Shown here in pieces: positions 1 to 6,852 of a stretch of DNA of 26,400 bases (position 1 is the first letter of the stretch; every line of letters starts with the position of its first letter). The position numbers were made by a program, and so were the translations under genes. The stretch is from an uncultured Ruminococcus sp. (GTDB lineage: Bacteria; Bacillota; Clostridia; Oscillospirales; Ruminococcaceae): positions 1 through 26,400 of the forward strand of contig CABQIF010000015.1 in NCBI GenBank assembly GCA_902464115.1, read 5' to 3'. The notes under the pieces were generated by a model. That model was not told the DNA's origin and ran no database searches. It worked only from the letters and a program-made list of their open reading frames with translations.

Positions 1-15
1 CTGTCCTTTAGGCAT
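1..15 (-). CDS. 5' end of an unidentified gene leaving the window
   Basis: Only five codons are visible (M-P-K-G-Q), so the product cannot be named. An ATG at 15 reading leftward is preceded by a good ribosome binding site (AAGGGGG, seven bases upstream), and further upstream lies an extended -10 element. The gene would be transcribed in the same direction as sigG but from its own promoter, because a strong hairpin at 99-119 separates the two. The start is supported by signals and not by protein similarity. Confidence 0.45.
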
Positions 16-57
16 AAAAATGCCCCCTTTCGTTAGTTTCAATTTCGGTATATTTCT

Positions 58-67
58 ATTATACCAC
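58..67 (-). promoter_or_regulatory. Extended -10 promoter of the left-edge gene
   Basis: Read on the minus strand this is GTGGTATAAT, a perfect -10 hexamer with the TGn extension. No good -35 hexamer lies 17-18 bases upstream, which is common for extended -10 promoters. It lies about 43 bases before the ATG at 15. Confidence 0.45.
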
Positions 68-98
68 ATTGTCTAACAAAAGGGGAGCATTTCATTCT

Positions 99-119
99 AA
101 AAAAGAGCGGCTCTTTTCT
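99..119. terminator. Short A/T-flanked hairpin, probable sigG terminator
   Basis: A 7-bp stem (AAAAGAG/CTCTTTT) closes a 3-base CGG loop. On the minus strand the right arm runs into a T tract, which suits termination of the spoIIA-sigF-sigG transcript about 33 bases after the sigG stop. Confidence 0.6.
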
Positions 120-151
120 ATTTTTGTCCCTTATTCCAACTGGTAAAAAAA

Positions 152-928
152 TTATTGTACAGCTGCCTTGATTTTGAGCAGAGCACCTTTTTCCAAACGG
201 GAAACCTGTGCTTGTGAGATGCCGATTTCTCCGGCAACTTCCATTTGTGTTTTTCCTCGAAAGAATCGCAGATATAGAATATTTTTCTCTCGTTGTCCCA
301 ACTCCTGCATGGCGTCCCGAATGGAGAGTTCTCCCAGCCAGTTTTCCATACTATCCCGGTCGCTGATTTGATCCATCACATAGAGGGTATCGCCGGAATC
401 AGAATAGACAGGTTCATACAGGGAAACAGGGTCGGTGATGCTCTCCAGTGCAATCACAACATCTTCCCGTTTTGCACCGATTTCCGTTGCAATCTGTTCA
501 ATGGTGGGTTCTCGCTGTAGCGTTCCAGTCAGACGTTCTTTTGCCTGCATGGCTTTATATGCCAAATCTCGCAGGGAACGGCTGACTTTGACCTGATTGA
601 AATCCCGCAGATACCGGCGAAGTTCACCGCTAATCATGGGAACGCAGTATGTGGAAAATCGGACTTCTTTGTTCAAATCGAAGTGGTTGATGGCTTTGAT
701 GAGTCCCACCACGCCGACTTGAAAGAGGTCTTCCATATCTTCGCCCCGTCCTGTAAAACGCTGAATGACGCTCAGAACCAAACGCAAGTTGCCCTGAATG
801 AGTTTATCCCGTGCAGCTTTGCTGCCAGTTTCCTGAATTTCCCGCAGCAGTGCCATTTTTTCTTCTTCTTTTAACACCGTTAATTCCGATGTGTGAATGC
901 CTGAAATCATCACCTTTTGAAATGCCAT
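152..928 (-). CDS. sigG: Late forespore RNA polymerase sigma factor SigG
   Basis: Directs RNA polymerase to late forespore genes after engulfment. The 258-residue product matches SigG along its length: region 2 carries GNLRLVLSVIQRF, EDLFQVGVVGLIKAI and RFSTYCVPMI, followed by RRYLRDFNQVKVSRSLRD, and region 4.2 ends with GKTQMEVAGEIGISQAQVSR. The 'DPVSLYEP' linker is also typical of SigG. A GTG at 937 is in frame, but it lies inside the ribosome binding site (GGAGGTG), so the ATG at 928, six bases downstream of it, is taken as the start. The gene is last in the spoIIAA-spoIIAB-sigF-sigG array, 89 bases after sigF, and may have its own forespore promoter in that gap. Identification is confident by resemblance to the Bacillus protein. 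Confidence 0.95.
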   Translation of the reverse strand: MAFQKVMISGIHTSELTVLKEEEKMALLREIQETGSKAARDKLIQGNLRLVLSVIQRFTGRGEDMEDLFQVGVVGLIKAINHFDLNKEVRFSTYCVPMISGELRRYLRDFNQVKVSRSLRDLAYKAMQAKERLTGTLQREPTIEQIATEIGAKREDVVIALESITDPVSLYEPVYSDSGDTLYVMDQISDRDSMENWLGELSIRDAMQELGQREKNILYLRFFRGKTQMEVAGEIGISQAQVSRLEKGALLKIKAAVQ

Positions 929-946
929 GCGTTTCACCTCCGGTTT

Positions 947-975
947 TAGTATGCCCGAGGGAAAACGCTTTTAGC
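947..975 (-). promoter_or_regulatory. Candidate SigF/SigG-type promoter before sigG
   Basis: On the minus strand CATACTA (947-953) fits the SigG -10 consensus CATnnTA, and GGGCATACT also fits the SigF pattern GGnnAnnnT. GCTAA lies 17 bases upstream, a partial match to the -35 consensus GHATR. The caveat is spacing: the predicted start near 940 falls at the edge of the ribosome binding site, leaving a very short leader. Confidence 0.25.
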
Positions 976-1017
976 CATTTTTTCATCGACAAATCCCTAC
1001 AAAAAAGCGGTGTGCAA

Positions 1018-1662
1018 TTAAGACAACAATTCCTGTCGCAAACGGGATAAAATCTTTTTTTCTTTTCTGGAAACCTGCACTTGAGAGATACCAAGCCGCT
1101 TTGCGGTTTCGGTCTGCGTGAGGTTTTGAAAATAGCGATATTGCAGCAATTTCCGGTCAGCCTGCGGTAGAATTTGCAGCACCTGCCGTAGAGCAAACAA
1201 ATTTTCCAGTTCGGTATCCGGTGCAGGAACAGGAATCTCTAAAGGGGCTTCTTCTGCGGCAGTGGTCAGCGAGATCGGCGGCTGTGCAGCACAGAGGGAT
1301 TCTGCAATGACTTCTTCCGAAAGTCCGGAACGTTCCGCCAGTTCTGTCAGTGTGGCAGCCCTACCGTATTTCTGTTGAAACTGTTCTTGCAGCTGTTGAA
1401 TTTGCATGGCGTGTTCTTTGAGGGAACGGCTAACTTTCACCGCACCGCCATCTCGAAACAGTCGTTTGATTTCGCCGAGAATGACCGGAACAGCATAGGT
1501 GGAGAACTGCACACCACGGGTACAGTCAAACGCTTTGACTGCTTTTAACAAGCCGATACAGCCAGCAGAATAGAGGTCTTCATATTCCATGCCTCGCCCC
1601 CGAAAGCGGTTGGCACAGAGATGCACCAGCCCGAGGTGTTCTTCGGCGGTGGGAGCATTCAT
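1018..1662 (-). CDS. sigF: Early forespore sigma factor SigF (SpoIIAC)
   Basis: First compartment-specific sigma factor, held inactive by SpoIIAB until the septum forms. The 214-residue protein has region 2 (YEDLYSAGCIGLLKAVKAF, FSTYAVPVILGEIKR), a region 3 with VKVSRSLKEHA, and region 4.2 (LTQTETAKRLGISQVQVSR). Its ATG at 1662 overlaps the spoIIAB stop by 4 bases (ATGA), which implies translational coupling. It is about 40 residues shorter at the N-terminus than Bacillus SigF, so region 1.2 is reduced; no upstream start could lengthen it without running deep into spoIIAB. Gene order after spoIIAA-spoIIAB makes the assignment firm. Confidence 0.95.
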   Translation of the reverse strand: MNAPTAEEHLGLVHLCANRFRGRGMEYEDLYSAGCIGLLKAVKAFDCTRGVQFSTYAVPVILGEIKRLFRDGGAVKVSRSLKEHAMQIQQLQEQFQQKYGRAATLTELAERSGLSEEVIAESLCAAQPPISLTTAAEEAPLEIPVPAPDTELENLFALRQVLQILPQADRKLLQYRYFQNLTQTETAKRLGISQVQVSRKEKKILSRLRQELLS

Positions 1663-2093
1663 AGAGAAGCCCTCAGTTTTTTCCGCATGATGACAGTTGT
1701 TCCTTCATTGGGTTTGCTGCGAACTTGCAGACGATCCATAAAACTTTGCATCACAGCAAATCCCAGCCCTGCACGTTCTTCCTCCTTTGCAGTGGTATAG
1801 AGGGGCTGCATGGCTTGTTCGATGTCTGGAATGCCACAGCCACGGTCTTTGACACGAATATAAACTTCACGGTCTGCTAAAATCTTAATATGTAATTCCA
1901 CATCGCCTTTCTGGCTGCGGTAGCCGTGTACAATGCTGTTGGTGACCGCCTCGGAAACGGCGGTTCGGATGTCTGCCAGTTCTTCCACGGTGGGGTCGAG
2001 CTGCACCAAAAAGGCAGCAACCAGCGAACGGGCAGTGCGTTCGTTGACAGAGATGCCGGGAAAGACCATTTTCATTTGGTTGGTGGTATGCAT
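1659..2093 (-). CDS. spoIIAB: Anti-sigma F factor / serine kinase SpoIIAB
   Basis: Binds SigF when ATP-loaded and phosphorylates SpoIIAA. This 144-residue GHKL-family ATPase shows the N box (EAVTNSIVHGY, about residues 48-58), the G1 box (VKDRGCGIPD) and the G2-like segment (ERAGLGFAVMQSF). Start ATG at 2093 has AGGAGGAA four bases upstream. It lies 14 bases after spoIIAA and overlaps sigF by 4 bases, the standard spoIIA operon arrangement. Nothing appears broken. Confidence 0.96.
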   Translation of the reverse strand: MHTTNQMKMVFPGISVNERTARSLVAAFLVQLDPTVEELADIRTAVSEAVTNSIVHGYRSQKGDVELHIKILADREVYIRVKDRGCGIPDIEQAMQPLYTTAKEEERAGLGFAVMQSFMDRLQVRSKPNEGTTVIMRKKLRASL

Positions 2094-2107
2094 GACGTTC
2101 CTCCTGC

Positions 2108-2425
2108 TTAAACGTTGGTGATTTCGATGCTGGCGATGCGTTCCATGCCGGAAAGCCGCATCACTCTGCGAATATGCGGGGGCGGATTCTGGATGATGAC
2201 ATGACCGGAACGAGCCTGCATCTGTTGGCAGCGGCCCAAAATCAACCCGATTCCGGAACTGTCCATGAACGTGACCTTTTCAAAGTCCAGCCGCAGCTGA
2301 TGCGGTTCGTAGTCTAAAATTGCTTGGTCGATTTCCTCTCGCAAGCTGCGAGCACAGTGATGGTCGATTTCGCCGTCTAGTACTGCCGTCAGGCAGGGAT
2401 TTTCCAGTTGGATGGTAACAGGCAT
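2108..2425 (-). CDS. spoIIAA: Anti-anti-sigma factor SpoIIAA
   Basis: A 105-residue STAS-domain protein that releases SigF by binding SpoIIAB in its dephosphorylated form. The segment FMDSSGIGLILGR (about residues 54-66) contains the DSSG motif whose Ser is the phosphorylation site. Start ATG at 2425 follows GAAAGGAG at a 7-base spacing. It is the first gene of the operon and is preceded by the candidate Spo0A-responsive promoter at 2464-2518. The SpoIIE phosphatase expected to act on it is not in the window. Confidence 0.95.
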   Translation of the reverse strand: MPVTIQLENPCLTAVLDGEIDHHCARSLREEIDQAILDYEPHQLRLDFEKVTFMDSSGIGLILGRCQQMQARSGHVIIQNPPPHIRRVMRLSGMERIASIEITNV

Positions 2426-2463
2426 GGTGATGCTCCTTTCTTCGTCCTGTAGAGAATAGTTTT

Positions 2464-2518
2464 ATTGTAGCAGGAACGGCGAAAAAAATCTGTCGAAGGA
2501 GCGGTGTTGTTCTGTCGG
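2464..2518 (-). promoter_or_regulatory. Candidate Spo0A-controlled promoter of the spoIIA operon
   Basis: On the minus strand a -10 element TACAAT (2464-2469) lies 21 bases downstream of TCGACA (2491-2496), a near match to TTGACA. That -35-like element is the complement of a perfect Spo0A box, TGTCGAA at 2491-2497. A second, partial box, TGTCGGG at 2512-2518, lies exactly 21 bases away in the same orientation. The over-long spacer with a box on the -35 resembles the Spo0A-activated sigma-A promoters spoIIG and spoIIE of Bacillus. Predicted leader length is about 30 bases. Confidence 0.5.
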
Positions 2519-2563
2519 GAAAAGCGAAATCCATAGAAGGACGAGCGGAGAGTGTGGGCAGGC

Positions 2564-2584
2564 ATTCTTTGAAAAAGAAAGAAT
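2564..2584. repeat. A/T-rich inverted repeat in the spoIIA / glutamine synthetase-like intergenic region
   Basis: The arms ATTCTTT and AAAGAAT are perfect and separated by seven bases. It sits in the 407-base divergent gap 2426-2832, which otherwise holds the spoIIA promoter on the left and the promoter at 2662-2690 with its leader on the right. It is not followed by a clean T tract, so a terminator is doubtful. Confidence 0.4.
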
Positions 2585-2661
2585 CCCACCTTGAAATTTT
2601 GTAAAAATAAGAAAGAATGGGCAAAATCAGCGAGAATTTACAAAATAGATTGGTTTTCTTA

Positions 2662-2690
2662 TTTACAAATCGCAGAAATTGGGGTATAAT
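2662..2690 (+). promoter_or_regulatory. Sigma-A promoter of the glutamine synthetase-like gene
   Basis: TTTACA (2662-2667) and TATAAT (2685-2690) are 17 bases apart. The predicted start near 2697 leaves a leader of about 135 bases before the ATG at 2833. Its position rules out the in-frame ATG at 2617 as the true start. Confidence 0.75.
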
Positions 2691-2743
2691 AAAAAAATAT
2701 GTAGACCCCGTTGCCGGCTGCGGAGCGGTGTTCCTGCATCTAA

Positions 2744-2781
2744 CACGATGGCAGTACCATGTTGCTTTGTGCAGAATCGTG
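2744..2781 (+). other. Paired leader sequence before the glutamine synthetase-like gene
   Basis: CACGAT (2744-2749) can pair with ATCGTG (2776-2781), enclosing 26 bases in which ATGG (2748-2751) can alternatively pair with CCAT (2757-2760) around a five-base loop. Such mutually exclusive pairings would suit a regulated leader. I do not see the two hexanucleotide loops typical of ANTAR targets, nor a terminator before the ribosome binding site. Confidence 0.25.
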
Positions 2782-2832
2782 GAAAATTTGCCGTTGTTCC
2801 AAACAAATGAAAAAGCAAGGAGGAGGCTTTTT

Positions 2833-4116
2833 ATGTTTTTTTCAGAATCCGATGCGACGGAATTTATTGAAGACAACGATGTAAAATTTATTCGACTGAC
2901 ATTTTGTGACACCCTTGGGGCAATGAAAAACATTGCCATTTTGCCGAGAGAACTGCCGAGAGCGATTGCTTACGGCATCCCGTTCAATGCAACGGGATTG
3001 CTGGAGGAACAGCACCAGAACTTATTGTTGAAGCCGGAATGCATGACCCTTTCTGTTTTGCCGTGGCGACCGCAGTCCGGTAGAGTTGTCCGGTTCTTCT
3101 GCAACCTGATGACCATGGACGGCAAGCCGTATGCAGGGGACTTGCGGCAAAATCTCCGCAATACCATGCGAGAGATTGAAGAAAAAGACTATCAGTGTCA
3201 GATTGCAACCCGCTGTGAATTTTATCTGTTTAAGACCGATGTAGAGGGCAACCCGACTAGAGAACCCTATGATCAAGGCGGCTATCTGGACATTGCACCG
3301 CTGGACAAGTGCGAAAATACCAGACGGGAAATCTGCCTGTCACTGGAAGAAATGGGATTGAATCCGACTTCCTCCTGTCACAAACATGGGCCTGGACAAA
3401 ATGAAATTGATTTCGCATGTAGCAATCCACTGACCGCAGCGGACAACATGATGCATTATAAAACTGTTGTGAAAACGATTGCAGCCCAGAACGGCTTGTA
3501 TGCATCATTCATGCCGAAGCCGTTGCCAAATCAGAATGGCAGTGCTCTGAAAATCAACATCATTGTTCGCAAGCATGGACAAAACATTTTCGGCTCTTGC
3601 CCAGAGGATATGACACCGGAAGGAAAGTCCTTTATTGCCGGAATTCTGAACCGGATCTGTGGCTTTACGCTGTTTGCAAATCCAATTGTAAATTCTTATG
3701 AACGCCTGCAGCTGCACACCGCACCGGCACGGGTCAACTGGTCATCGGAAAATCGAGTACCATTGATTCGCTTGATGTATGTACCGGGCGGCGATGCCAT
3801 TATTGAAGTACGCTCTGCGGATGCCTATTGCAACCCGTATATTACCTTCCAGATGCTGTTGCGTGCTGGTATGGAGGGCATCCATCATCAGGAACAGCTC
3901 AAAGAAGAATGGGATGCAGCCAACGTGACAACGGTATTCCAGAAGCTGCCGACTTCATTGGAGGAGGCGTTGCAGATGGCACGGGAAAGCGAATTTGTAA
4001 AGGCGTACTTGCCAAATGCGATTCTGCATGATTTCTTCCAGAAGACCGAACAGCAGATTCAGGCAGTTTCCGAAGCAGAAGATGCACAGGCATACTCCTA
4101 TCATCACTTTTTTTAA
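2833..4116 (+). CDS. Glutamine synthetase-like protein with substituted active site
   Basis: A 427-residue protein aligning end to end with Bacillus GlnA (beta-grasp domain about 1-100, catalytic domain about 105-427). The start ATG at 2833 follows AGGAGGAGG. Active-site comparison by eye: of the six metal ligands, E129 is R127, E212 is K184 and H269 is K240, while E131 (E129), E220 (E191) and E357 (E325) remain. Ammonium-site D50 is N52, and flap residue E327 is T296. The substrate arginine equivalents R291 and R327 remain. Losing metal ligands to basic residues argues against normal ATP-dependent glutamine synthesis; a regulatory or sensor role is an inference. The ANTAR gene follows after 31 bases. 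Residue numbers in the first set are the classic Salmonella GlnA numbers. Confidence 0.85.
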   Translation: MFFSESDATEFIEDNDVKFIRLTFCDTLGAMKNIAILPRELPRAIAYGIPFNATGLLEEQHQNLLLKPECMTLSVLPWRPQSGRVVRFFCNLMTMDGKPYAGDLRQNLRNTMREIEEKDYQCQIATRCEFYLFKTDVEGNPTREPYDQGGYLDIAPLDKCENTRREICLSLEEMGLNPTSSCHKHGPGQNEIDFACSNPLTAADNMMHYKTVVKTIAAQNGLYASFMPKPLPNQNGSALKINIIVRKHGQNIFGSCPEDMTPEGKSFIAGILNRICGFTLFANPIVNSYERLQLHTAPARVNWSSENRVPLIRLMYVPGGDAIIEVRSADAYCNPYITFQMLLRAGMEGIHHQEQLKEEWDAANVTTVFQKLPTSLEEALQMARESEFVKAYLPNAILHDFFQKTEQQIQAVSEAEDAQAYSYHHFF

Positions 4117-4147
4117 AACCACAACGAGAAAAAGATGAAAAGGGGGT

Positions 4148-4732
4148 ATGGATGTGTATACAGAACGAACGCTGTTGATCTCCGGTTCAGAAAAGGGATT
4201 GGATGCGATTATCAATTTTCTGAAAGGCTGCGGATATGCTGCGGTTTCTGTGGTATCCAGCGGTGATGAAGCACGCCGGATGTTGCAGCAGGATACATTC
4301 AGTTTGATTGTATTGAATACACCGCTGAAAGATGAATTCGGCTATCAGCTTTCGCTGCAATTAACACAAAATACCTGTTCTGGTGTTGTGATGCTCTGCA
4401 AGGCGGACATGGCGGAGGAAATGGCGAACAAGACCATTTCCTATGGGGTTTTGGTCGTTACAAAGCCCTTGAATCGAGCAGCATTGCTGCAAGCGATTCG
4501 GATGGGAAAAGCAATGCATGGTCGAATGATGCATATGAAAGCGGAAAACGACAAGCTGCAAAAGAAACTGGAAGAATTGCGGTGTGTATCCCGTGCAAAA
4601 TGTATCTTGATCGAACGGGAACAGTATACGGAAGAGCAGGCACACCGTTATATTGAAAAGCTGGCAATGGATACCCGCCGAAACCGGAGAGAAGTTGCGA
4701 TGGAAATTTTGTCCCGTTATGTTGGGGCATAA
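4148..4732 (+). CDS. ANTAR-domain response regulator, probable RNA-binding antiterminator
   Basis: A 194-residue protein with an N-terminal receiver-like domain (about 6-120), a linking helix (about 120-140) and a C-terminal ANTAR domain (about 140-190; YTEEQAHRYIEKLAMDTRRN). ANTAR proteins bind leader RNA and prevent termination. The expected phospho-acceptor Asp at the end of beta-3 is Asn57 (LIVLNTPL), so this is likely a pseudo-receiver. The ATG at 4148 lies one base from GGGGG; an in-frame GTG at 4154 has a better 7-base spacing and may be the true start. Co-location with the glutamine synthetase-like gene parallels the glnA-linked ANTAR regulators known in Clostridium and suggests nitrogen-related control. 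Confidence 0.88.
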   Translation: MDVYTERTLLISGSEKGLDAIINFLKGCGYAAVSVVSSGDEARRMLQQDTFSLIVLNTPLKDEFGYQLSLQLTQNTCSGVVMLCKADMAEEMANKTISYGVLVVTKPLNRAALLQAIRMGKAMHGRMMHMKAENDKLQKKLEELRCVSRAKCILIEREQYTEEQAHRYIEKLAMDTRRNRREVAMEILSRYVGA

Positions 4733-4750
4733 GAAAATGAGGATAAAAAG

Positions 4751-4797
4751 AAAGATCCAGAACACGATGAAAAAACAGTCGTGTTCTGGATCTTTTG
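4751..4797. terminator. Strong bidirectional terminator
   Basis: A perfect 17-bp stem (4751-4767 pairing with 4779-4795) with an 11-base loop. The A-rich left flank and T-rich right flank let it serve both the ANTAR gene and the convergent anti-sigma gene ending at 4825. Confidence 0.9.
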
Positions 4798-4824
4798 GAA
4801 TTTTCAGGGGAAAAAGAATGGAAG

Positions 4825-6078
4825 TTATTGTGCGGAATAGATTGGATAACAATTGATCTGTTCGTTCCAGTCAGAATCATAATATTGTACATACAATTCT
4901 ACTTTTTCGATGCTTTCCGGATCAATGGGATACGCATAAGAATAAATGGTGCTCTTTTCAGAACCCTGTACAAAGGCAAATGCTTCATAGGAAGTATCGG
5001 TCAACTGATAGCTTCCATCTTGATTTTTTGGTACATCAAGGAACATAAAGAAGTCATCGGATAAGATTGTTCCATCTTTCAGATAGACAACAGGAGAAAC
5101 TGCTCCTTGTTTCTGAATGGCTTCTGGGATCTGCGATACAGAAAGGGATAATTCATCCATAGAAATGGAAATTCCCTTTGATTCTGCGGTTGTTACAGTG
5201 GTATCCGTGGAGTCAATTGGAATTTCTGCTGTCCAAGTTCCATCAAGGATGGCAGGCAAGCTTTCAAAAGCAGCTTTACGTGCGGCAGTTGTTTTTTCAT
5301 CGAAATGCTGTTCTTTCCAGTAGTCCTTCCATTCATCGATTGACATGGTTTCTGAAAAATAGGCATTCTGCCAGCTTTCCTGTAAATCTAAAATCTCGTT
5401 CTGCACCTGCTGTTCCTGACTTTGATCATAAACGCCGGCAAAAGATACTTGCAGCGTGCTGTCAGAGAAGTCCGGATCAACCAGATAATAAGTGGCATAA
5501 TACACATGGTCGGAAGTATTACTCTTCTGGAGATAGCTGCTGAGTGAGCCGCTGTTTGTGAGTGCTTTTTCTGTTCCATCTGCGGTTTTTAGTGTGAAAT
5601 AAGGCAAAAGTCCCATGGATTCTGTCAAAGCAGTGCCATCCTTTACCGTGAACTGTACACTCAGCATGAGGGTGTTGTGATCGTGATAAAAACCAAGCAG
5701 GGAAACCGATGCCTGATCGGTTTCAGTGAAGGAAACATCCGGGCACTGATAATATGCTTGCATTTGTTCGATATCGTCTGGTAAAGATGCGTCAGAATCA
5801 GACAGATCAGAACTAGAAACCGTCGCAAAGAACAGATCTATATTGCCGGTGACAGCAGCAGTTGTGATCGTTCCGCAAGCCAGAACGGCAACAGCAGCAG
5901 CACTGCCGAACAAGCGATAGGGTTTTCTCTTTTTTGTTTGTACAATTGGATGGCAACCAATTTTTGAAAACACTTGGTCGGCAACCGCCTTTTCATTCAT
6001 CGGTTGTTCTTTTAGATGCGGCAGGGTGTTGTCCTCGGGTGTGAAATGGTCGAAAATGTCATAAAGACTCTGTTTCAT
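4825..6078 (-). CDS. Probable membrane-anchored anti-sigma factor
   Basis: A 417-residue protein with a cytoplasmic N-terminus of about 55 residues, one hydrophobic segment (about 57-79, Ala/Val-rich) and a large extracytoplasmic part that I cannot assign to a known enzyme. Topology and position directly after an ECF sigma factor are those of anti-sigma factors of the DUF4179/RsiV type; the family name is tentative. ATGs occur at 6084 and 6078; AAAGGGG is two bases from the first and eight from the second, so 6078 is chosen. It overlaps the sigma gene by 20 bases, implying coupling. The outer region is rich in Ser, Thr, Asp and Glu. What it senses is unknown. Confidence 0.7.
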   Translation of the reverse strand: MKQSLYDIFDHFTPEDNTLPHLKEQPMNEKAVADQVFSKIGCHPIVQTKKRKPYRLFGSAAAVAVLACGTITTAAVTGNIDLFFATVSSSDLSDSDASLPDDIEQMQAYYQCPDVSFTETDQASVSLLGFYHDHNTLMLSVQFTVKDGTALTESMGLLPYFTLKTADGTEKALTNSGSLSSYLQKSNTSDHVYYATYYLVDPDFSDSTLQVSFAGVYDQSQEQQVQNEILDLQESWQNAYFSETMSIDEWKDYWKEQHFDEKTTAARKAAFESLPAILDGTWTAEIPIDSTDTTVTTAESKGISISMDELSLSVSQIPEAIQKQGAVSPVVYLKDGTILSDDFFMFLDVPKNQDGSYQLTDTSYEAFAFVQGSEKSTIYSYAYPIDPESIEKVELYVQYYDSDWNEQINCYPIYSAQ

Positions 6079-6616
6079 ATACATAACCCCTTTCGATCAG
6101 CAGTTGTTTTAATTTTTTTCTGGCACGATGTAATCGTACTTTGACTGCTGAAACAGATAATTGAAGTTCTTCTGCAATTTCTGGTATACGTTGATAATAA
6201 TAGTAATAACGAATTAAAACATCTCGGTCTGTTGCCGAAAGTGTCGTTATTGTATCTTGTAATGCCTCAGACAAGAGCATATGTTCCACTTCTTGTTCCA
6301 AATCTGCTGTTTCTAATAAAATTGCTTCTTCTTCCAAAGGAATTGTTTCGGATAGAGAACGCAGACGGCTTTTTGCCTTATTTCGTGCGATTGCTGCTAA
6401 GTAAGCACGTACTTTTCCGGCTTGCAGCTTGTCCGTTGTTTGCCAGACAGCAAAAAATGTGTCTGCGGTTAATTCCTCTACATCCTGTTCAGAAAGAGAA
6501 TTGCGTGTAATATTGCGGATAATTGTGCCAACATAAGCTTGGTAAGTAGAAATCAGAACTTGCAGACCTTCTGGTTTTTGTAATTGCAGCAGGGTAATCA
6601 GCCGGCTTTCCCGCAT
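6059..6616 (-). CDS. ECF-type sigma-70 family factor
   Basis: A 185-residue two-domain extracytoplasmic-function sigma factor. Region 2 spans about residues 20-90 (QDVEELTADTFFAVWQ, VRAYLAAIARNKAKSRLR) and region 4 about 115-170 (LSATDRDVLIRYYYYYQ, IPEIAEELQLSVSAVKVRLH). The ATG at 6616 lies seven bases after GGAGGA; longer reading upstream lacks a binding site. The C-terminal end overlaps the start of the predicted anti-sigma gene. An ECF-like promoter at 6683-6711 suggests autoregulation. The stimulus and regulon cannot be read from the sequence. Confidence 0.92.
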   Translation of the reverse strand: MRESRLITLLQLQKPEGLQVLISTYQAYVGTIIRNITRNSLSEQDVEELTADTFFAVWQTTDKLQAGKVRAYLAAIARNKAKSRLRSLSETIPLEEEAILLETADLEQEVEHMLLSEALQDTITTLSATDRDVLIRYYYYYQRIPEIAEELQLSVSAVKVRLHRARKKLKQLLIERGYVYETESL

Positions 6617-6682
6617 AATGCATTCCTCCTGTTTTTGTTTTTGATGATTTCCTGTCAGTGTTGCAGCTGCCTGACATCTATC

Positions 6683-6711
6683 ATAACGCAACAAGAGGGA
6701 AAATGGTTACT
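6683..6711 (-). promoter_or_regulatory. Candidate ECF-dependent promoter of the sigma/anti-sigma pair
   Basis: On the minus strand AGTAAC (6706-6711) and CGTTAT (6683-6688) are 17 bases apart. This resembles the TGTAAC...CGT architecture of autoregulated ECF sigma genes in Firmicutes. The predicted start is about 60 bases from the ATG at 6616. Confidence 0.4.
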
Positions 6712-6852
6712 GCTTTTCAAACAAAATGAAAAATCTGTTGAGAAATAAGGTTTTTATTTGAGTTCTTCATAAAGCCCCAATCGATCGATGTGAAAAAAAT
6801 GTAGGAAAGTAGAGATCAGCGATAATTTTTTAGAAATTTTTTCAAAAACCCC

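Noticed and set aside
2617..2832. A 72-residue N-terminal extension of the glutamine synthetase-like protein
   Set aside because: The promoter at 2662-2690 lies inside it, and the ATG at 2833 has a near-perfect ribosome binding site and matches the family N-terminus.
2697..2832. Canonical ANTAR two-hexaloop antiterminator
   Set aside because: I looked for two adjacent stems with six-base AnnGnn loops followed by a terminator and found neither.
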